Below are positions 12,701 to 23,829 of a DNA stretch of 64,000 nucleotides, piece by piece. The position numbers and the translations under genes were made by a program. A model generated the notes under the pieces. It was not told where the DNA came from. It made no database searches and saw nothing but the letters and a program-made list of their open reading frames with translations. The stretch spans positions 5,502,761 to 5,566,760 of the forward strand of contig FN649728.1 of NCBI GenBank assembly GCA_000310025.1, read 5' to 3'. This DNA is from Ectocarpus siliculosus (taxonomy: Eukaryota > Sar > Phaeophyceae > Ectocarpales > Ectocarpaceae). The stretch's first letter is position 1. The number at the start of each line of letters is the position of its first letter.

Positions 12701-13205
12701 AAGTCCTGTATCGAGTAGCTCGATGTCGTCAACACCCGTTTCATTTGCTTTTCAAGAGAGATAGGGAGAAGGAGGTAACGGATACACGTCAGAGTAAAGC
12801 TAATTGTACAGACCAAAGCAATATTATCAGCGACATCAACAATCCGGTGCCCAATATAAGGAGACACACGGCTCAAGAACTCTCTGCCTGTCTGCCTGTC
12901 TCTCTCTCTCTCTCGGTCTCTCTCTTTCTGCCTGTGTGTCTGTTCCTCTCTCTGTATGCACGTGTGGCTTCTCGCTCACCATCTTCACTGGTGGCGCACG
13001 TGTACCCCCGTTCGTATTCGGCGCGCATCCTCATGGCCGGAATGGCTTCCGTCGCTTCCTTCCACTCGTCCTGCGGCGAGATGGAGCACTCCTTCCACCC
13101 CCAGGCCGTCGGGCTAGCCACCGTCAGCAAGGTCAACACCAGCACGAGCTCGGTTCTGGCGCGAGAGAGAAGAAGGCGCGCCGCCCACCCTCGAACCTTC
13201 CGTAT
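6721..13205 (-). CDS. Secreted PC-esterase / SGNH-type protein, eight exons
   Basis: Host gene on the minus strand. Proposed exons (high to low coordinate): 12980-13205, 11747-11865, 11105-11174, 10452-10600, 8729 to about 9390, 7860-7980, 7324-7437, 6721-6861 (stop TAG at 6721). Every GT donor and AG acceptor listed agrees in reading phase with its partner (1,0,1,0,2,0,0). Exon 1 carries a hydrophobic leader (ELVLVLTLLTVASPTAWG), so the product is probably secreted or in the Golgi lumen. Exon 3 has the nucleophile block RRVIFLGDSMSNQQ (GDS). Exon 5 has SDVVVVNFGAHY. The exon 5/6 join gives VVWREIAPTHF, a PC-esterase hallmark. The last exon has DCRHW, the Asp-x-x-His pair, then VVEEWNALLL. 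The family (PF13839, plant TBL/Cas1-like) acts on polysaccharide O-acetyl or related esters; the substrate here is unknown. No ATG lies in exon 1, so a further 5' exon is likely. The exon 5 start is uncertain because of the N gap. Confidence 0.8.
8945..9290 (-). repeat. Glu/Gly-coding GGAGGAGGA tract interrupted by N gap
   Basis: On the minus strand the sequence on both sides of 100 N (9019-9118) is almost pure GAG/GGG/GAA codons, giving an acidic Glu-rich stretch. On the left side this frame runs straight into the PC-esterase exon. The gap size is a nominal 100, so the true length of the tract and the exon boundary are unknown. An assembly collapse in a simple repeat is the likely reason for the gap. 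Confidence 0.65.
9400..10440. other. Intron of the PC-esterase gene, nothing else seen
   Basis: Lies between exons 4 and 5 of the minus-strand PC-esterase gene. Open frames are short and overlap antisense. I see no repeat or family motif. Confidence 0.45.
12890..12956. repeat. CT-rich microsatellite
   Basis: CTGT/CTCT simple repeat inside the first identified intron of the PC-esterase gene, just downstream (on the minus strand) of its signal-peptide exon. Confidence 0.7.
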
Positions 13206-14375
13206 CTACAGATGATACGGCATGGTTGGGACACATGGTCAACTCGAGGTGGCTGGTTTGTGCGTTTCGCGCTTGCCATTCGCTGCCTGGCATGAACGCT
13301 TCAATCCGTTCCTACTCCCGGAGCGATTGACCTTGTGTGTTTTGTCCAAGATAGAAAGTAAAGCTTTCTGTTCAGCGCTTCTCTGCGCGACGGGATTGGT
13401 GGTGGCGCCTTGAGATACCAGTTTCTGGAGTGGAGTGCGACAACGTCGGCGGTTGGATATCACATTCGTCCTGCTTGTCAACGTCCACAATCCTTTCGGC
13501 CATAATTTTGTATTGTACGCTATACTTGCGTTTGAAGGACTGCTAAGACCTGGACTATCAAAGCCGCTTCGAAAATTCATTGACATGATTTTCATGTGTT
13601 TTCATGTGGAGATTTATTGCAACGTCCCCACAGTAGTTCAATCGCGATGAGGGCGCGTGTCCGCGACGAGCCCCGCCAGGGCTCGTCCACCCCAGGTAAA
13701 CAAAGTACTACACTCAAAGCGTGAAGTTCGTTTTTTGTTTCGTGGTGAGATTGGGCGGTGCTGGGGCATCCTGCGTACGCAGCAGCGGGAAGCAGCTGAG
13801 GAAGGGGAACAGGAGAGCCTCAAACGGAATAAAATACATCTACGCACCCCGCGCGATATCAACGATAAAAATCCTGTTTAGGACGTGAATTTCCGTGCGT
13901 CCGCAACCTAGCGGTACTCCGGGCCACGTGTCGAACTGTAGGTAGTGATGCGGCAGGTACCATTTGGGGCGCCATTCCTTTGATTTATGTAATGTACCGT
14001 CGAGATGTGCGCGTAGAAGTGATCAAGAGTTTTCTTATAGGTATTCCGTACAACATCGAATGCACTCACTCACTCAAACAAGGACACAGCACACATCCCG
14101 CACCTCCAACCAACCGAACAAGAAGGAGTCGAAAACGGTACTACCATGCCCCTGGGGGCAAACAACGACAGAGGGGAGCATCAGCCAACAAATGGGGCCT
14201 TGCGACCAAGAAAGAGGTCGTTGGAAGAAAAACCTTACCGTTCCGTACACCTTTCCCAGGAGGGAACCACAGCGTCTGTTGCCTTTGGCACATGCTACCC
14301 CAAACTCGCATCAGCAGCTTCACGCACGATCACGGTACTTTTTCCAGAAACGTCTATGTTCGTTTCTTGAGTATC
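13206..14375. other. No recognisable gene
   Basis: Probable location of the missing 5' exon and promoter of the minus-strand PC-esterase gene. I could not choose a start codon or splice donor with confidence. No repeat was recognised. Confidence 0.35.
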
Positions 14376-14379
14376 ACAC

Positions 14380-14630
14380 CTCTATCGGTGTCATCGCACC
14401 GGGGTGCGTTCACTCAACACCGAAAATGGCCAGTGTGACTTCTTCCGTATCGCAACCATCGGTGTCATCGCTCCGGGGGTGGGCGCGTTGGATTTTTGTT
14501 TCCGCACGGGTATCGGTGTTACGGCACCCATCGGTGATGTAGGCACCGATCGGTGTTGTGGCACACCGGGGTGAGATAAAAAACCAAGATAGGAATGTTT
14601 CAAAAACGATCGCACCCCGGTGCCATAACA
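14380..14630. repeat. Degenerate ATCGGTGT / CACCGGGGTG cluster
   Basis: About five copies of ATCGGTGTCATCGCACC-like words, ending in an inverted copy (TCGCACCCCGGTGCC near 14611). The first copy contains TCGCACCGGGGTGCG near 14393, so the cluster is bounded by inverted repeats about 215 bases apart. It may be a small foldback element; no coding. Confidence 0.5.
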
Positions 14631-15279
14631 CGCATAATGACGGTATCGTCCGTCCAACCCGGCAAAGAGAGAGCGAGAGAGAGAGAATGAATGAGGTTTG
14701 CCTCAGCGCCTCATCACGAAAGAAACCACGCACATACAAGATTGAAATTCCACACGAAAGGTCACCTCTGCCAAGAGTCAGAACCACAAAGACACCCCCG
14801 AAAAACTCCAAGAGGCCCAGCAATGTGGAGACAAATGCCGACACTCTCGTTGACCGCAACAGACATCCGTAGCTCCGGTGTGACACCTCCAAGGGGTGGA
14901 ATCACTCGCAGTTTTTGGGTCTCCCAAGTCTATGGACTGCTTGCAGTTACAGTAGGCTGGGCGGAGACAACCCTATGAGATAGGCCACGTAGCAGTTATG
15001 TCTGTCTCCGCGCGGCCTTAGTTGCGCTATATCGCTGCCCTGCGGACACATCCTTTTCTTGCGGTCTGCCAGATGAGACTACAGGCCATTTGCTCTGATC
15101 TCCACCACGGCAGTAGTCAGAGTTATGTGTGTACCCATCATCGCCCGCCCAAGTCCATGCTGGTCCTCCGAAACATGCTACATATACATTCAACACCAAG
15201 TTAGTACGTGGTTTGTACCGCCGCACTTGTTGGCCCTTGTGTCTAAAATTGCAAGTTGCCACATGCCATACCGCCTCCT

Positions 15280-16173
15280 CCTCCACCACTGACTATCGAA
15301 GCCGCGGGACAGAAATACGCCCAGACGACCGAGTTCCGGTACCTCGGTGGCCTCGTCAACGAACATGGCGACCTCACCTGGGAGATCAGCTACAGGAGCA
15401 GAGGAGCGTGGGCGTGCCTCAGGCGATATGGCCAGGAGCTCTTCGACAGACCGAAAGCGCCATTCCGACTCAAGATCCGCCTCCTCCAGGCGGAGGCGAT
15501 GGAGGCACTGCTGTACGGCTGCATGACATGGTCACCACTCAGCGGCCACTATCAGACGCTGCGGTCGACACACCACCGACTGCTCCTTCGAGTTATCGGG
15601 TACAAGCGCAAGAAAGACACCAACAGGCAGCTCTCGTACGCCCAGACGCTGAAGAGGGTCGAATGCCAGAGCGTTGAAGCCACGATCCGACAACGACGCC
15701 TACTGTTCGCGGGAGCATTGGCAAGGCAGCCGGACGGGCGACTCCCGAAACGACTGATGCTCGGCGAGCTGGCGGGGGGGGAGAAGCCACGTAGGGGGGG
15801 ACAGGAACAGAACTGGCCGAAGTGTGTGCTCGACGACCTGAAGGCCTTCGGGGCCGACCACGGATCTACGAAAACCGACCCAAGTTGTCTCGGAATTCCC
15901 GTACCGAAAGACACGGCACCGAAGTCAAGGTGGACGGAAGCCGCGAAGGTGGAGGGGGGAGTACCCTGGCATGCGGCGGTGCTGCAGGGAGCTGAGAGGT
16001 TCATGACCTCCTGGCACGAGAAGGAAGAAGAGGCCAGCCGACAACGAGCGCTCAAACGAAACCACAAGCCAACAACCAATGGGGCGGGAGGGGGGCAGGA
16101 GACGGACGAGACGGCGAGGGAAGAAAGCAAACGAGAAGAGACGGACCGAGTGGCACGACACGTGCCGGATTGA
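15280..16173 (+). mobile_element. 5'-truncated LINE, C-terminal part of reverse transcriptase ORF
   Basis: An open frame of about 300 codons to a TGA at 16171. It holds the post-RT region of a non-LTR retrotransposon: FRYLGGLVNEHGDLTWEI (thumb 'YLG' block), then LLQAEAMEALLYGCMTW and HHRLLLRVIGYKRKK, matching the usual 'vLLYGsetW ... RilGi' pattern. A charged C-terminus follows (WHEKEEEASRQRAL). The catalytic YxDD core is absent, so the copy is 5'-truncated as is normal for LINEs. The 3' flank has a C-run (about 16190-16201). The frame is undamaged over its length, which suggests a fairly recent insertion. The N-terminal Pro-rich codons before 15280 are probably flank. Confidence 0.7.
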
Positions 16174-16426
16174 ATTTCTTTTCGCCAATTCCCCCCCCCC
16201 CAACGCTGCACCATTGCACCAACCCCCCAGTAGTAGTGATTTCGTACCACTACAATGTATCGCTGGTTGGTGGCCATGTTTGCGTGTTTGCTTGTTCGTT
16301 AGTGGTCTCTCCACCGTGTGCCTTGTTCTGCCTCATACTTCCTGTTATTTTCGGCCTGGTCCCTCTTTGTCCTCGCCCTTTTTTTTATTTTTTCATTTTA
16401 TTTTCATTTATTTTCTCTTCTCCTTA

Positions 16427-17656
16427 GGCCACTTGTTAAGCTGTCCTTTTTTGGGCTGTCCCTTTTCTCAAAAAGGGACAACTGACCAAGAACCACTTGT
16501 TACGTGGTCTTTTTTTGCATTTTTGAACCTCCCGAAAAGGGACAGCGAAAAAAGATCGCCCCATCCTGTCCCTTTTTGGGCAACTTTGTGACAGGATGGG
16601 ACGGTCCTGTCCTTTTTTGTTGTCCTTTTTCTGTCACAACACATGACACTTGCCCACAAACTTGAATATCTCGACAGATGATCCCCGCAAACTCTAACGG
16701 TATTCGCACGAGTCGTGTCATGTGACTGGTACGGAGTCAGTAGCCTCGGCGATAGACGTAATGTTGTCATTCGGCTGACCAGGTGGACAACCCGATGTGT
16801 GCGGCAAACAAGCGGCAAACGAGCCGAAAGAGCCTGGACGCAGCAGCGGTGGGTCTTTTTGGTGCACAGTCAACTTTTGCGAACCCAACTTCTGGGCGAC
16901 CTATAGCGTCCTGGTCTGTATCAATCACCACACAAGACGAATCAGACGCACAGCTCATGGCGGATACCTTTGTCATCGCTGTTGCTTCGGTGTGTGACGA
17001 GGGAGCATCGATGAACCAAAGTTGCAACACGGGGAAAAAGAACAAAAAATATATATGCTTGGAGACGCGGCGGGTCATTTTTCCCGCTTATCCACCACTC
17101 TCGGGCTCACAACCTCTGACCGCCCGTCAGCCTTCTGGTCTGTATCAACCACCACACAAGACGGACCATACCCATAGCTCGTGGCGGATACCTTTGTCAT
17201 CGCTGTTGTTTCAGTGTGTGGCGAGGGAGCATCCATGAACCAAAGTTGCGGCATGGGCAAAAAAGAGCAAACAAAGCTGGTTGTTGGCGCGGTGGGGTTT
17301 TTCAAGGTGCTGTTGACTCTCGCCACCTCAGTTGCCGTGCCTCCCACTGCCCTGTGGTCTCGATCAGCCGCCACACAAGGCGGACCAAGCACCCAGCTCG
17401 CGGGGGATAGCTTTACAGTTGCTGATGCTTCACTCTGTGCGGAGATATCACCGAAAAACCAACTCGGTGCCAAGGTACTCATTGTGTGACGAACGGCCGT
17501 TGCACTTGTTGTTGCAGGGTCATTTTTTTTGGCGGATGAGCAAAAAGGATCGACCAGCACCGTAACAAGTGGGTCATCTTTTTGCTAGATTCTTTTTTGG
17601 TTCGTCCCTTTTTGAGAAAAGGGACAGCCCAAAAAAGGACAGCTTAACAAGTGGCC
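16427..17656. mobile_element. Harbinger-like non-autonomous DNA transposon, 53-bp perfect TIRs
   Basis: TIRs 16427-16479 and 17604-17656 are identical over 53 bases and begin GGCCACTTGTTAAGC. They are flanked by TTA on both sides (16424-16426 and 17657-17659). A 3-bp TTA duplication with GG-starting TIRs fits PIF/Harbinger. No transposase frame is present, so it must be moved in trans. Perfect TIRs suggest recent movement. The interior (about 16850-17470) holds two to three degenerate tandem copies of a roughly 250-bp segment that stays largely open on both strands. Confidence 0.75.
16767..17560 (-). other. Coding-like tandem repeats inside the Harbinger-like element
   Basis: On the minus strand two frames (16767-17078, 17075-17560) repeat a module of the pattern QLWFxDAPSxHTExTAMTK - VSAxS - SCVVxDTDQxAxGRxEV. 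Full copies lie near 16890-17035 and 17125-17260, with a weaker third near 17350-17480. Part of the plus strand is also open (MADTFVIA...EGASMNQSC), so the sense strand is uncertain. I do not recognise the module. It could be captured host sequence, as in Pack-type elements. Confidence 0.35.
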
Positions 17657-17659
17657 TTA

Positions 17660-18057
17660 CGGTTTCCATTTTTATTTTTTCTCGTTTTTTTTCTCTTCGT
17701 CCTTTTTTTTCTCTCTTTTTTTCTCTCCTTTTCTGTGCCAGATGGACTTGTCTCTGCTTGCGTTGTGAAGTACCAAGATTGAACCAAGGGAGTGTGCCTC
17801 TTTCTCTCCGGCCCATGATAGATAGTGACTGCTAATCTCAGTTGATACCCCGCATAGCGTGAAGAGGGAGCGGAGGATCCCAGAATATCTGTCGTTGATT
17901 TCGATTGACTTGCGGACCCCTCGGGGCCAGTTTATTTGAGTGTACCTTTTTAGGGCAAGTTAACCTGTGACCACGGGAATCGACCGCGTCGAGTGTTGGA
18001 TCAGTACGGACATACGAATGTACTGGGTAGAGAGAGATCGGAACGGTTTTTAATGTG
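17660..18057. other. No recognisable gene
   Basis: T-rich stretch after the Harbinger-like element, then unassigned sequence. Nothing supported. Confidence 0.4.
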
Positions 18058-18060
18058 AAG

Positions 18061-18100
<40 letters not shown>
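18058..18100. repeat. (CAA)n microsatellite
   Basis: About 14 tandem CAA/AAC units. It gives poly-Thr/poly-Val frames that are artefacts. Confidence 0.9.
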
Positions 18101-18101
<1 letters not shown>

Positions 18102-18900
18102 ACGGACGAAACGCCACATGGCTGAAATGCCAGCTCGGAAATGCGAAGGTTTGGTACAGTCTGCGACCTCTGCAACCTGGCGGGTTAAGGTATTGAGTAA
18201 CCTTGCTGCTACATTCGTATCCCGAACATTGTTACCCGGCATCGAGGCTGCCACATTAAGATCATCCCCTTCTTTAAATGGGCCCACTACAGTACGTTCA
18301 TCATGGTGTGTCGAGAGTCGAGAGGACACGTAGTCTAGCAGGAGCATGGATGGGGTGATCGGAATTAGAGCCAGCGTTTGTCATCAGAAATTTTTAATTC
18401 GCAACTAACTTTAAAGATGTGAGCATCTTGCTCACCGCCCTCTTTGCGCGTTTGTGATTCAACAATAGATGCGCCACGATACCACCCCACAGCAGCGAGC
18501 ACTTTGGTATCAACCCTCTCACCATCCAGATATTCCCTCCCAGCAGGGAGGTCTGATGCTTGCGTGCCACACTTCGTACGGCCTGCGATCGGAAATGCGA
18601 TGCGGGCTGATGGCGGCCTGTTCTGGCAGATCCCCGGGCTCTCGTATCCTCCGCGGTGCCGGCATCGCATGTCCCCGTTGGGCACATGCGACAGCCTCAG
18701 CGTGTATGAAGAAGTCGGCCAGTTGGGGATACAGGGTATGTGTCCGAAGAGAGTAAGGCGCACAAAGTATCTGCTTATGCTTTGTACGCAACAGCGATGT
18801 CCGTTGTTGCTGTTGCCGCAAATTCTGTAGGTCTAGAGTAGAGGCGGGTTATTAACGGCCACTTTTTTTAAACGGGGGTATCTTCCCACTGAATTCACGG
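18101..18900. other. No supported gene; one unassigned minus frame
   Basis: A minus-strand open frame (18365-18763) reads a fairly ordinary polar composition but has no motif I know, and a plus-strand frame overlaps it. Not called as a gene. Confidence 0.25.
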
Positions 18901-18906
18901 AGCCCC

Positions 18907-20995
18907 TTGATCTTTTTTAATTGCTACGCGCGACCGGAACTCTCGTTTGAGCACCACAGCGTGGCACGCCGAGCATTCCACCCCGAGATACAGCCGAGGG
19001 AGCCACCACAGCTCCCGCTGCTAGCCGCCTCAGACGTTTTCTTGGGATTCTTGCGAAGCATGATCCGGCGCAAGGTGGACGAGCAGCAGGTTCGAAAGGC
19101 CTGTGCAGCGATAGATGATGGCATGTCGGTTAGAAGGCTGCTGAGGTCTTTGGGGTAGGTCGTACGTCCATCGCAGACCGCCGCCGTGGCAAGGTGGCCA
19201 TGAACGCGAAGGTTGGTCCCTAGACCATCCTGAGCAAAGAAGAGGAGGAATCGCTGGAAGATATTGTGTCGATCGGGTTCACCTCAGAGATGCGGTGCGA
19301 CGACTATGCAACGACGGTCGGCCGATCCATTGGGATCCAGAGAAGAAGGGTCCGGGGAAAGATTGGCTTGCGGGCTTCCTTCGTAGGCACCTACGGGTGG
19401 CGGAGCGCTCGACCCGCATCTACGAGGCAAGCAGGATCACCGAAGACGAGGAGCCTCGCATGGTGCAGTAGTTCCAGACACAAAAGTAGATTATGGTAGT
19501 CTACAACTCAATATTTTCAGAGCTGCACCGCATCGTCTTCAGCTGGTAGTTCGAGGGAACCTGCGGAGACGAACGTGTAACTTAGTCTAGGGGGGCGATG
19601 TTGAGTAGATGCATGTGCCAACACAGGATAAAAACTAGACAGTAAGCACACAGCACCCTGCTGTTGCTCTCCCGGTTGCCTCGTCCAGCTACCGCCAAAA
19701 TGACGGTAGACTGCGTAGGTTGAAAGCGCTCGCCTCACAAAAATAAATTAAAAAGAGCCACCGCGTGCCCCCGTCCACCCCCGTTGCTTGGCGCGTACGA
19801 TATTGATTGCAAGTGTTTGGGTGCGTGCGTACACTACTGCTGGTAATTTTGACTATCCATTAAGACTAGCCTTATCGCCCCCCCCCCCACCGACCCTCAC
19901 CTACGCGTTCTTCCCGTTGCAGGTACCACCCCGTAAGGAACCAAGACGACGAAAGCGTTTGCGGAATCAGGGCAGAAGGTGGTTGGTTTGATGCGCTCCA
20001 ACTCGCGAGAGAACACCACCGTGGTCGCTACCATCAGCGCTGATGGTCACACCTGGCTGGGCACCAACCATTATCTTCATAGGGCAACGACTTCAGGCCG
20101 ATTGGCTTGTAGAGCGAAACGGCCCGGAGGGTGCGAGGTACACCTGTACGGATTCTTCGTTCATCAGGGCGACGTATTCATCGCCTACTTGAAGGATTTC
20201 CACAAGCAGCTCGGCGACCGAGGGTTGCTCGACGGAAAACCCCACATACTCTTGCTTGATGGACATGCATCACACGTGAGCGTGGAGATAATCAGGCTGG
20301 CCATGAATCTCAAAATCATCTTGTTCCGGCTACCCTCCCACACGTCGCACAACACCCAGCCCTTGGATGTCGTCGCCTTCGGACGCTTTAAGAAATCGGT
20401 GACCAGAGTGTTGGCGTTCTTCTACCACAACTCCGGCGGGTTGTTGCCGCTGAAACGCGACATGCCCGGCGTGATCGCGGATGCTCGGAAAGTGAGCTTT
20501 ACACCGGAGATGAATAAGTCATCAGTCGCTGGGGCGGGCCTGTGGCCTGTGAACATGGAGCAGGCGCTGGACCGGCTGAGGGGCACAGCGAAGAAGAAAG
20601 AGCGGCGAGACGAGCGCCCACCCCGACAGGATGTCCCCATTGCCGCCCCCAACGAGCAGCTGGAAAAAGACATCGGAGAAAAGACCCTCAGGGTGCTGAG
20701 GGGGCAAGGGCACACCGTCACGGGAATCCGAGTAGGCACGGTGTTACTCGGTGGCCTCTTGACTCAAAGGAAGCGCGCGACGAAGATGACGACCTCGCGG
20801 GGCTCGCTTTGGCCTTCCCGACGGAGGCAACATCACCGCGCCTGAGTTCCTGGACGCTGTTGCCGAAAAAGAACGCGCAGACAAGGCGGAGAGCGACGCG
20901 AAAGCTGCGTGGGCGAAAGCCCGCGAAGAGAAGAGGGCAGAAAAAACGGCCGCGGAGCTGTTGCGGCGGGCGCGCATGGCAGATGGAGGAAGGGG
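18907..20995 (+). pseudogene. Broken pogo/Tigger-like (Tc1-mariner) transposase
   Basis: Pieces of one transposase lie in order on the plus strand. At about 19081-19158 a Psq-type helix-turn-helix (ACAAIDDGMSVRRLLRSLG). At about 19230-19290 a CENPB-type start (LSKEEEESLEDIVSI). At 19979-20560 the DDE_1 endonuclease core, with ENTTVVATISADG, the second catalytic Asp in ILLLDGHASH and the third in NTQPLDVVAFGRFK. At about 20840-20990 an Ala/Lys/Glu-rich C-terminal helix. Several frame changes and stops separate the pieces (between 19158 and 19979, and again near 20740-20840). The segment carrying the first catalytic Asp was not found. A C-run and TTGCAG at 19877-19921 could be an intron end. 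No TIRs were identified. Old DNA transposon copy. Confidence 0.7.
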
Positions 20996-21177
20996 ACGGG
21001 GGCGGGGAGGAGGGCGCGGGAGGGGGGGGGGGTGAGGCGAGCGGGCGGGGGGAGGGAGGTGGGGGCCGCGGTGTTGGTCGTGGAGACGGGGTGGGAGCGC
21101 GTGGCCGGGAAGGGGGGCGCGGCCGGGTGGGGGGGCGCGGCCAGGTAGCTGGAGCAGAAGGGACGACTTTGTCGTAA
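20996..21177. repeat. G-rich low-complexity tail
   Basis: GGGCGGGG/GGAGGGG-rich stretch immediately after the transposase C-terminus, giving a Gly/Arg-rich plus frame. Treated as simple sequence. Confidence 0.6.
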
Positions 21178-21239
21178 CGTCAGCCAGCGCCCTCCGTGTC
21201 CAGGATTGGACGACAACGGACGCCGACACCCGTTGTTGA

Positions 21240-22260
21240 CGTGTAGCCGTATGGATATTTTCTCACGTGTCCTGACAGGTTCAGATTTGAATCGAACACG
21301 CCCAAATGGTCGTGAAATTGTACCCGGAGTCGATATGCACCCTGTAGAACGTCGCATGTGGTTCGTAGGCTATGCGACGGTGATGTTAGGGCGCGCAAGC
21401 ACCGGGGGGGCAGGATGCACGGTTTTGAACCCAACCCGGGGATGTCATGATTTTGTCCCCGGGTGACCTGTGTATGTTATTTTTTTATATATAGATGTTT
21501 TTCACTCATGGTTACAGGTTTCCTCAGAGGCACTCGTCGCGGGGGTGTGAAGGCGTTTTGAAACTACAGTTGTTTTCGGCGTTAATTCTTACCGTAGCGG
21601 CAAGCCTAAAATTGGGGAAAGGTGTCCTTATTTGACCTTTAAAATGTGGTCAGGTGTGCTCCAATGGTCGTGCAATTGTGCGTACAGTCGAAACATACCC
21701 TGTAGAACGTCGCGTGGTTCGTACGCTGTTTGATGGTGACGTTCGTGCGTTCCAGTACCGAGGGGGGGAGGGATGCACAGGTTTTGACCGAAAACGCGGG
21801 GACGCGGTGGTTCTGTCCCCGGGTGGCTTTTATTTTATTTGTTTTTTTCTGAACATGTTTCTCACTCATGTTTGAAGATCCCCTCCAAAGGTTGTGTTGT
21901 GGGGATGAATGAGTATTCCTCAATGGTGGATACAGTTTGGCGGTGTTCGGCGTGAATTCTTACCGTTAGCGGCATGCTAAATCAGGAAAAGTGCCCATGA
22001 TTGACCGAGCACCATTTTGCGTAGACAACTCATTTCGCCGTGTTTTTTTTTATCGAGTCGTCTACTGACTGGAATACACATTTATGCACTAAACGGGTTG
22101 TTCTGCCTCGTTTCGAAAGCACAGAGCACGCAATACAGGTCACGGAGGGAAGAACCCATCCCTACCCATGGTGTCGAAAACCCGGGGATACGTCATTTTC
22201 GTCCTCTTGTGTCCATCCTTTTTTTTGTTCATTTTTCCTCATTCCTATTGTATTTCACGC
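21240..22260. repeat. Two to three degenerate tandem copies of a ~370-bp unit with GTCCCCGGG palindromic tail
   Basis: 21300-21470 and 21660-21830 align clearly: shared TGGTCGTG.AATTGT, CCCTGTAGAACGTCGC, GGATGCACGGTTTTGA and a tail CCGGGGATGTCATGATTTTG / TGTCCCCGGGTG. A weaker third copy runs from about 22030 to 22210. The tail motif recurs as a palindromic cluster at 42818-42975, so this is a dispersed family. Confidence 0.6.
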
Positions 22261-22319
22261 ATGCCCACCAAGCCTTGGGTCTTGAAACGCTTTCAAACGT
22301 ACGAAATCAACCAATGATG

Positions 22320-22556
22320 AAAGTGGCCTTTGATACCCCCAGGGGTAATTTTCTCTCAAAATGGCGCCTGCAGCTCAGGTCTACGGCTCCAGCCCTACCT
22401 CGTCACTGTTGACGATTTTTTCCTCTTCTGTTTTTTAGGTAGGCGGGGGGTGATCTTACCTATCGCTCGATACCACAATAGCATCGAAATTCGATTTCCT
22501 GCTCAAGAACGAGCTCTTAGCACAGGGGGTGGCTTAAGTGGCCTTTAATACCCCCC
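22320..22556. repeat. 20-bp direct repeat pair
   Basis: AAGTGGCCTTTGATACCCCC (22320-22339) recurs as AAGTGGCCTTTAATACCCCC (22528-22547), about 210 bases apart. They could bound a small insertion; no other structure was seen. Confidence 0.35.
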
Positions 22557-23106
22557 CCTACTCTACCTGTCCACCTGCTGCTGCCTGCTGACAGGTGAGG
22601 GTACAGCGTGTATCAGTTTCGCGTAGAATCGTAGTATCCGCGGTGAAGTTCCTCTTCGGAGAGCGTGAGGCGTGCCAACTGGGTTCCGTCCGTGGCTGCA
22701 GGTGCACTGCACGCTCCCGCTTGGTGTATGCACCAGCTGGAAAGAGTATAGAGTCGGGGGGTGCGTCGCGTGCTACTCTACATAACGATGCGTGGTGGCA
22801 GCGAAACCTTGCCCTTTGTGCATCTGTGCCCCTGTGCATTGTTTGACGCGAGTCGCTCAACACACATCACCACAACAACAGCAACATGTACTCCAAAAAC
22901 AGCAACATAGGGTTTACAGTAGTCGTTTTGTCATCCCAGCCTTGATTGTCTTGACCCTCTCGGTAAGCTATACAAAAATCATCCTTGACAGCAGCACAAA
23001 TCGTGACGAGGGGTACACACGAAGTGATTTGGTTGATGGCGCGTCGCGTTATGTCTAGCGTTTGGGGGTCTCCCACACTTTCTACAGTTTTCCCAAACAA
23101 GGGCCA

Positions 23107-23470
23107 CCCATGGGCACCCCGTTAGGCCAAACCCATGAGCAGTCCACACGGGCTTTCCATGGGCTTGCTCTTATGGGCAACCCGTGGGCAGCCCATGGGC
23201 TTTCCATGGGCGACCCATGGGCGACCCATGGGCAACCCGTTGGAAGCCCATGGGCGGCCAATGAGAGCCCTTCGACCGAACCAGTGACTCCCACACGATA
23301 CGTGCTACGATGGCGCTGGTGACTAAGTTCTAGGTTGGTGTGCCGGTGGCTAAGTTCTAGGTTGATATGGCGAACTTCTAGGTTGAAGTGCCCGTGGGCG
23401 GCCCATGAAGTGCCCATTAAGTGCCCATGGGCGGCCTATATGGGTGACCCATGCGTGTCCCGTGGGCTGT
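23107..23470. repeat. CCCATGGGC palindromic array
   Basis: About 15 copies of GACCCATGGGC / GCCCATGGGC-like words, interrupted near 23270-23385 by other sequence that itself repeats TAAGTTCTAGGTTG. It is the GC-rich counterpart of the CCATGG arrays at 3.6-6.4 kb. Confidence 0.75.
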
Positions 23471-23829
23471 TTAGCAAAACTGTCAGTAGTGTGGGAGATT
23501 GAGCTTTGGGGGTGAACGTACGTGATGAGCTCTCACACTTGACGGTATTCTACCGATTTCAGATCACAACATAAAATCCAAGGATGTGTGCGTGTGTGTG
23601 TTTTGTCCTAATTTGGCTTGAAGGTTCCCCCATTTTTCGTGGTGAGACGCGTACTACACCTTTCAGTGTATGTAGATTGGTACACTTTTAGCGTACTTTT
23701 TCGTACAACTACCAACCATCCAGGGTCAAACTGGAGGGCGTAAACACCAGGGCCCTTTCTTCTTTTTTGTTTTTTTTTCGTGCCTCGCCTTCCTCCTGCA
23801 AGGGTTAGGGTTAAGGCCTTCCGAGCGGT

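Noticed and set aside
20909-21177. Gly/Arg-rich protein after the pogo-like transposase
   Set aside because: Simple G-rich sequence; no start, motif or splice context.
23806-23818. GGTTAGGGTTA, telomere-like
   Set aside because: Barely two units; a similar single unit at 3463 shows this is background.
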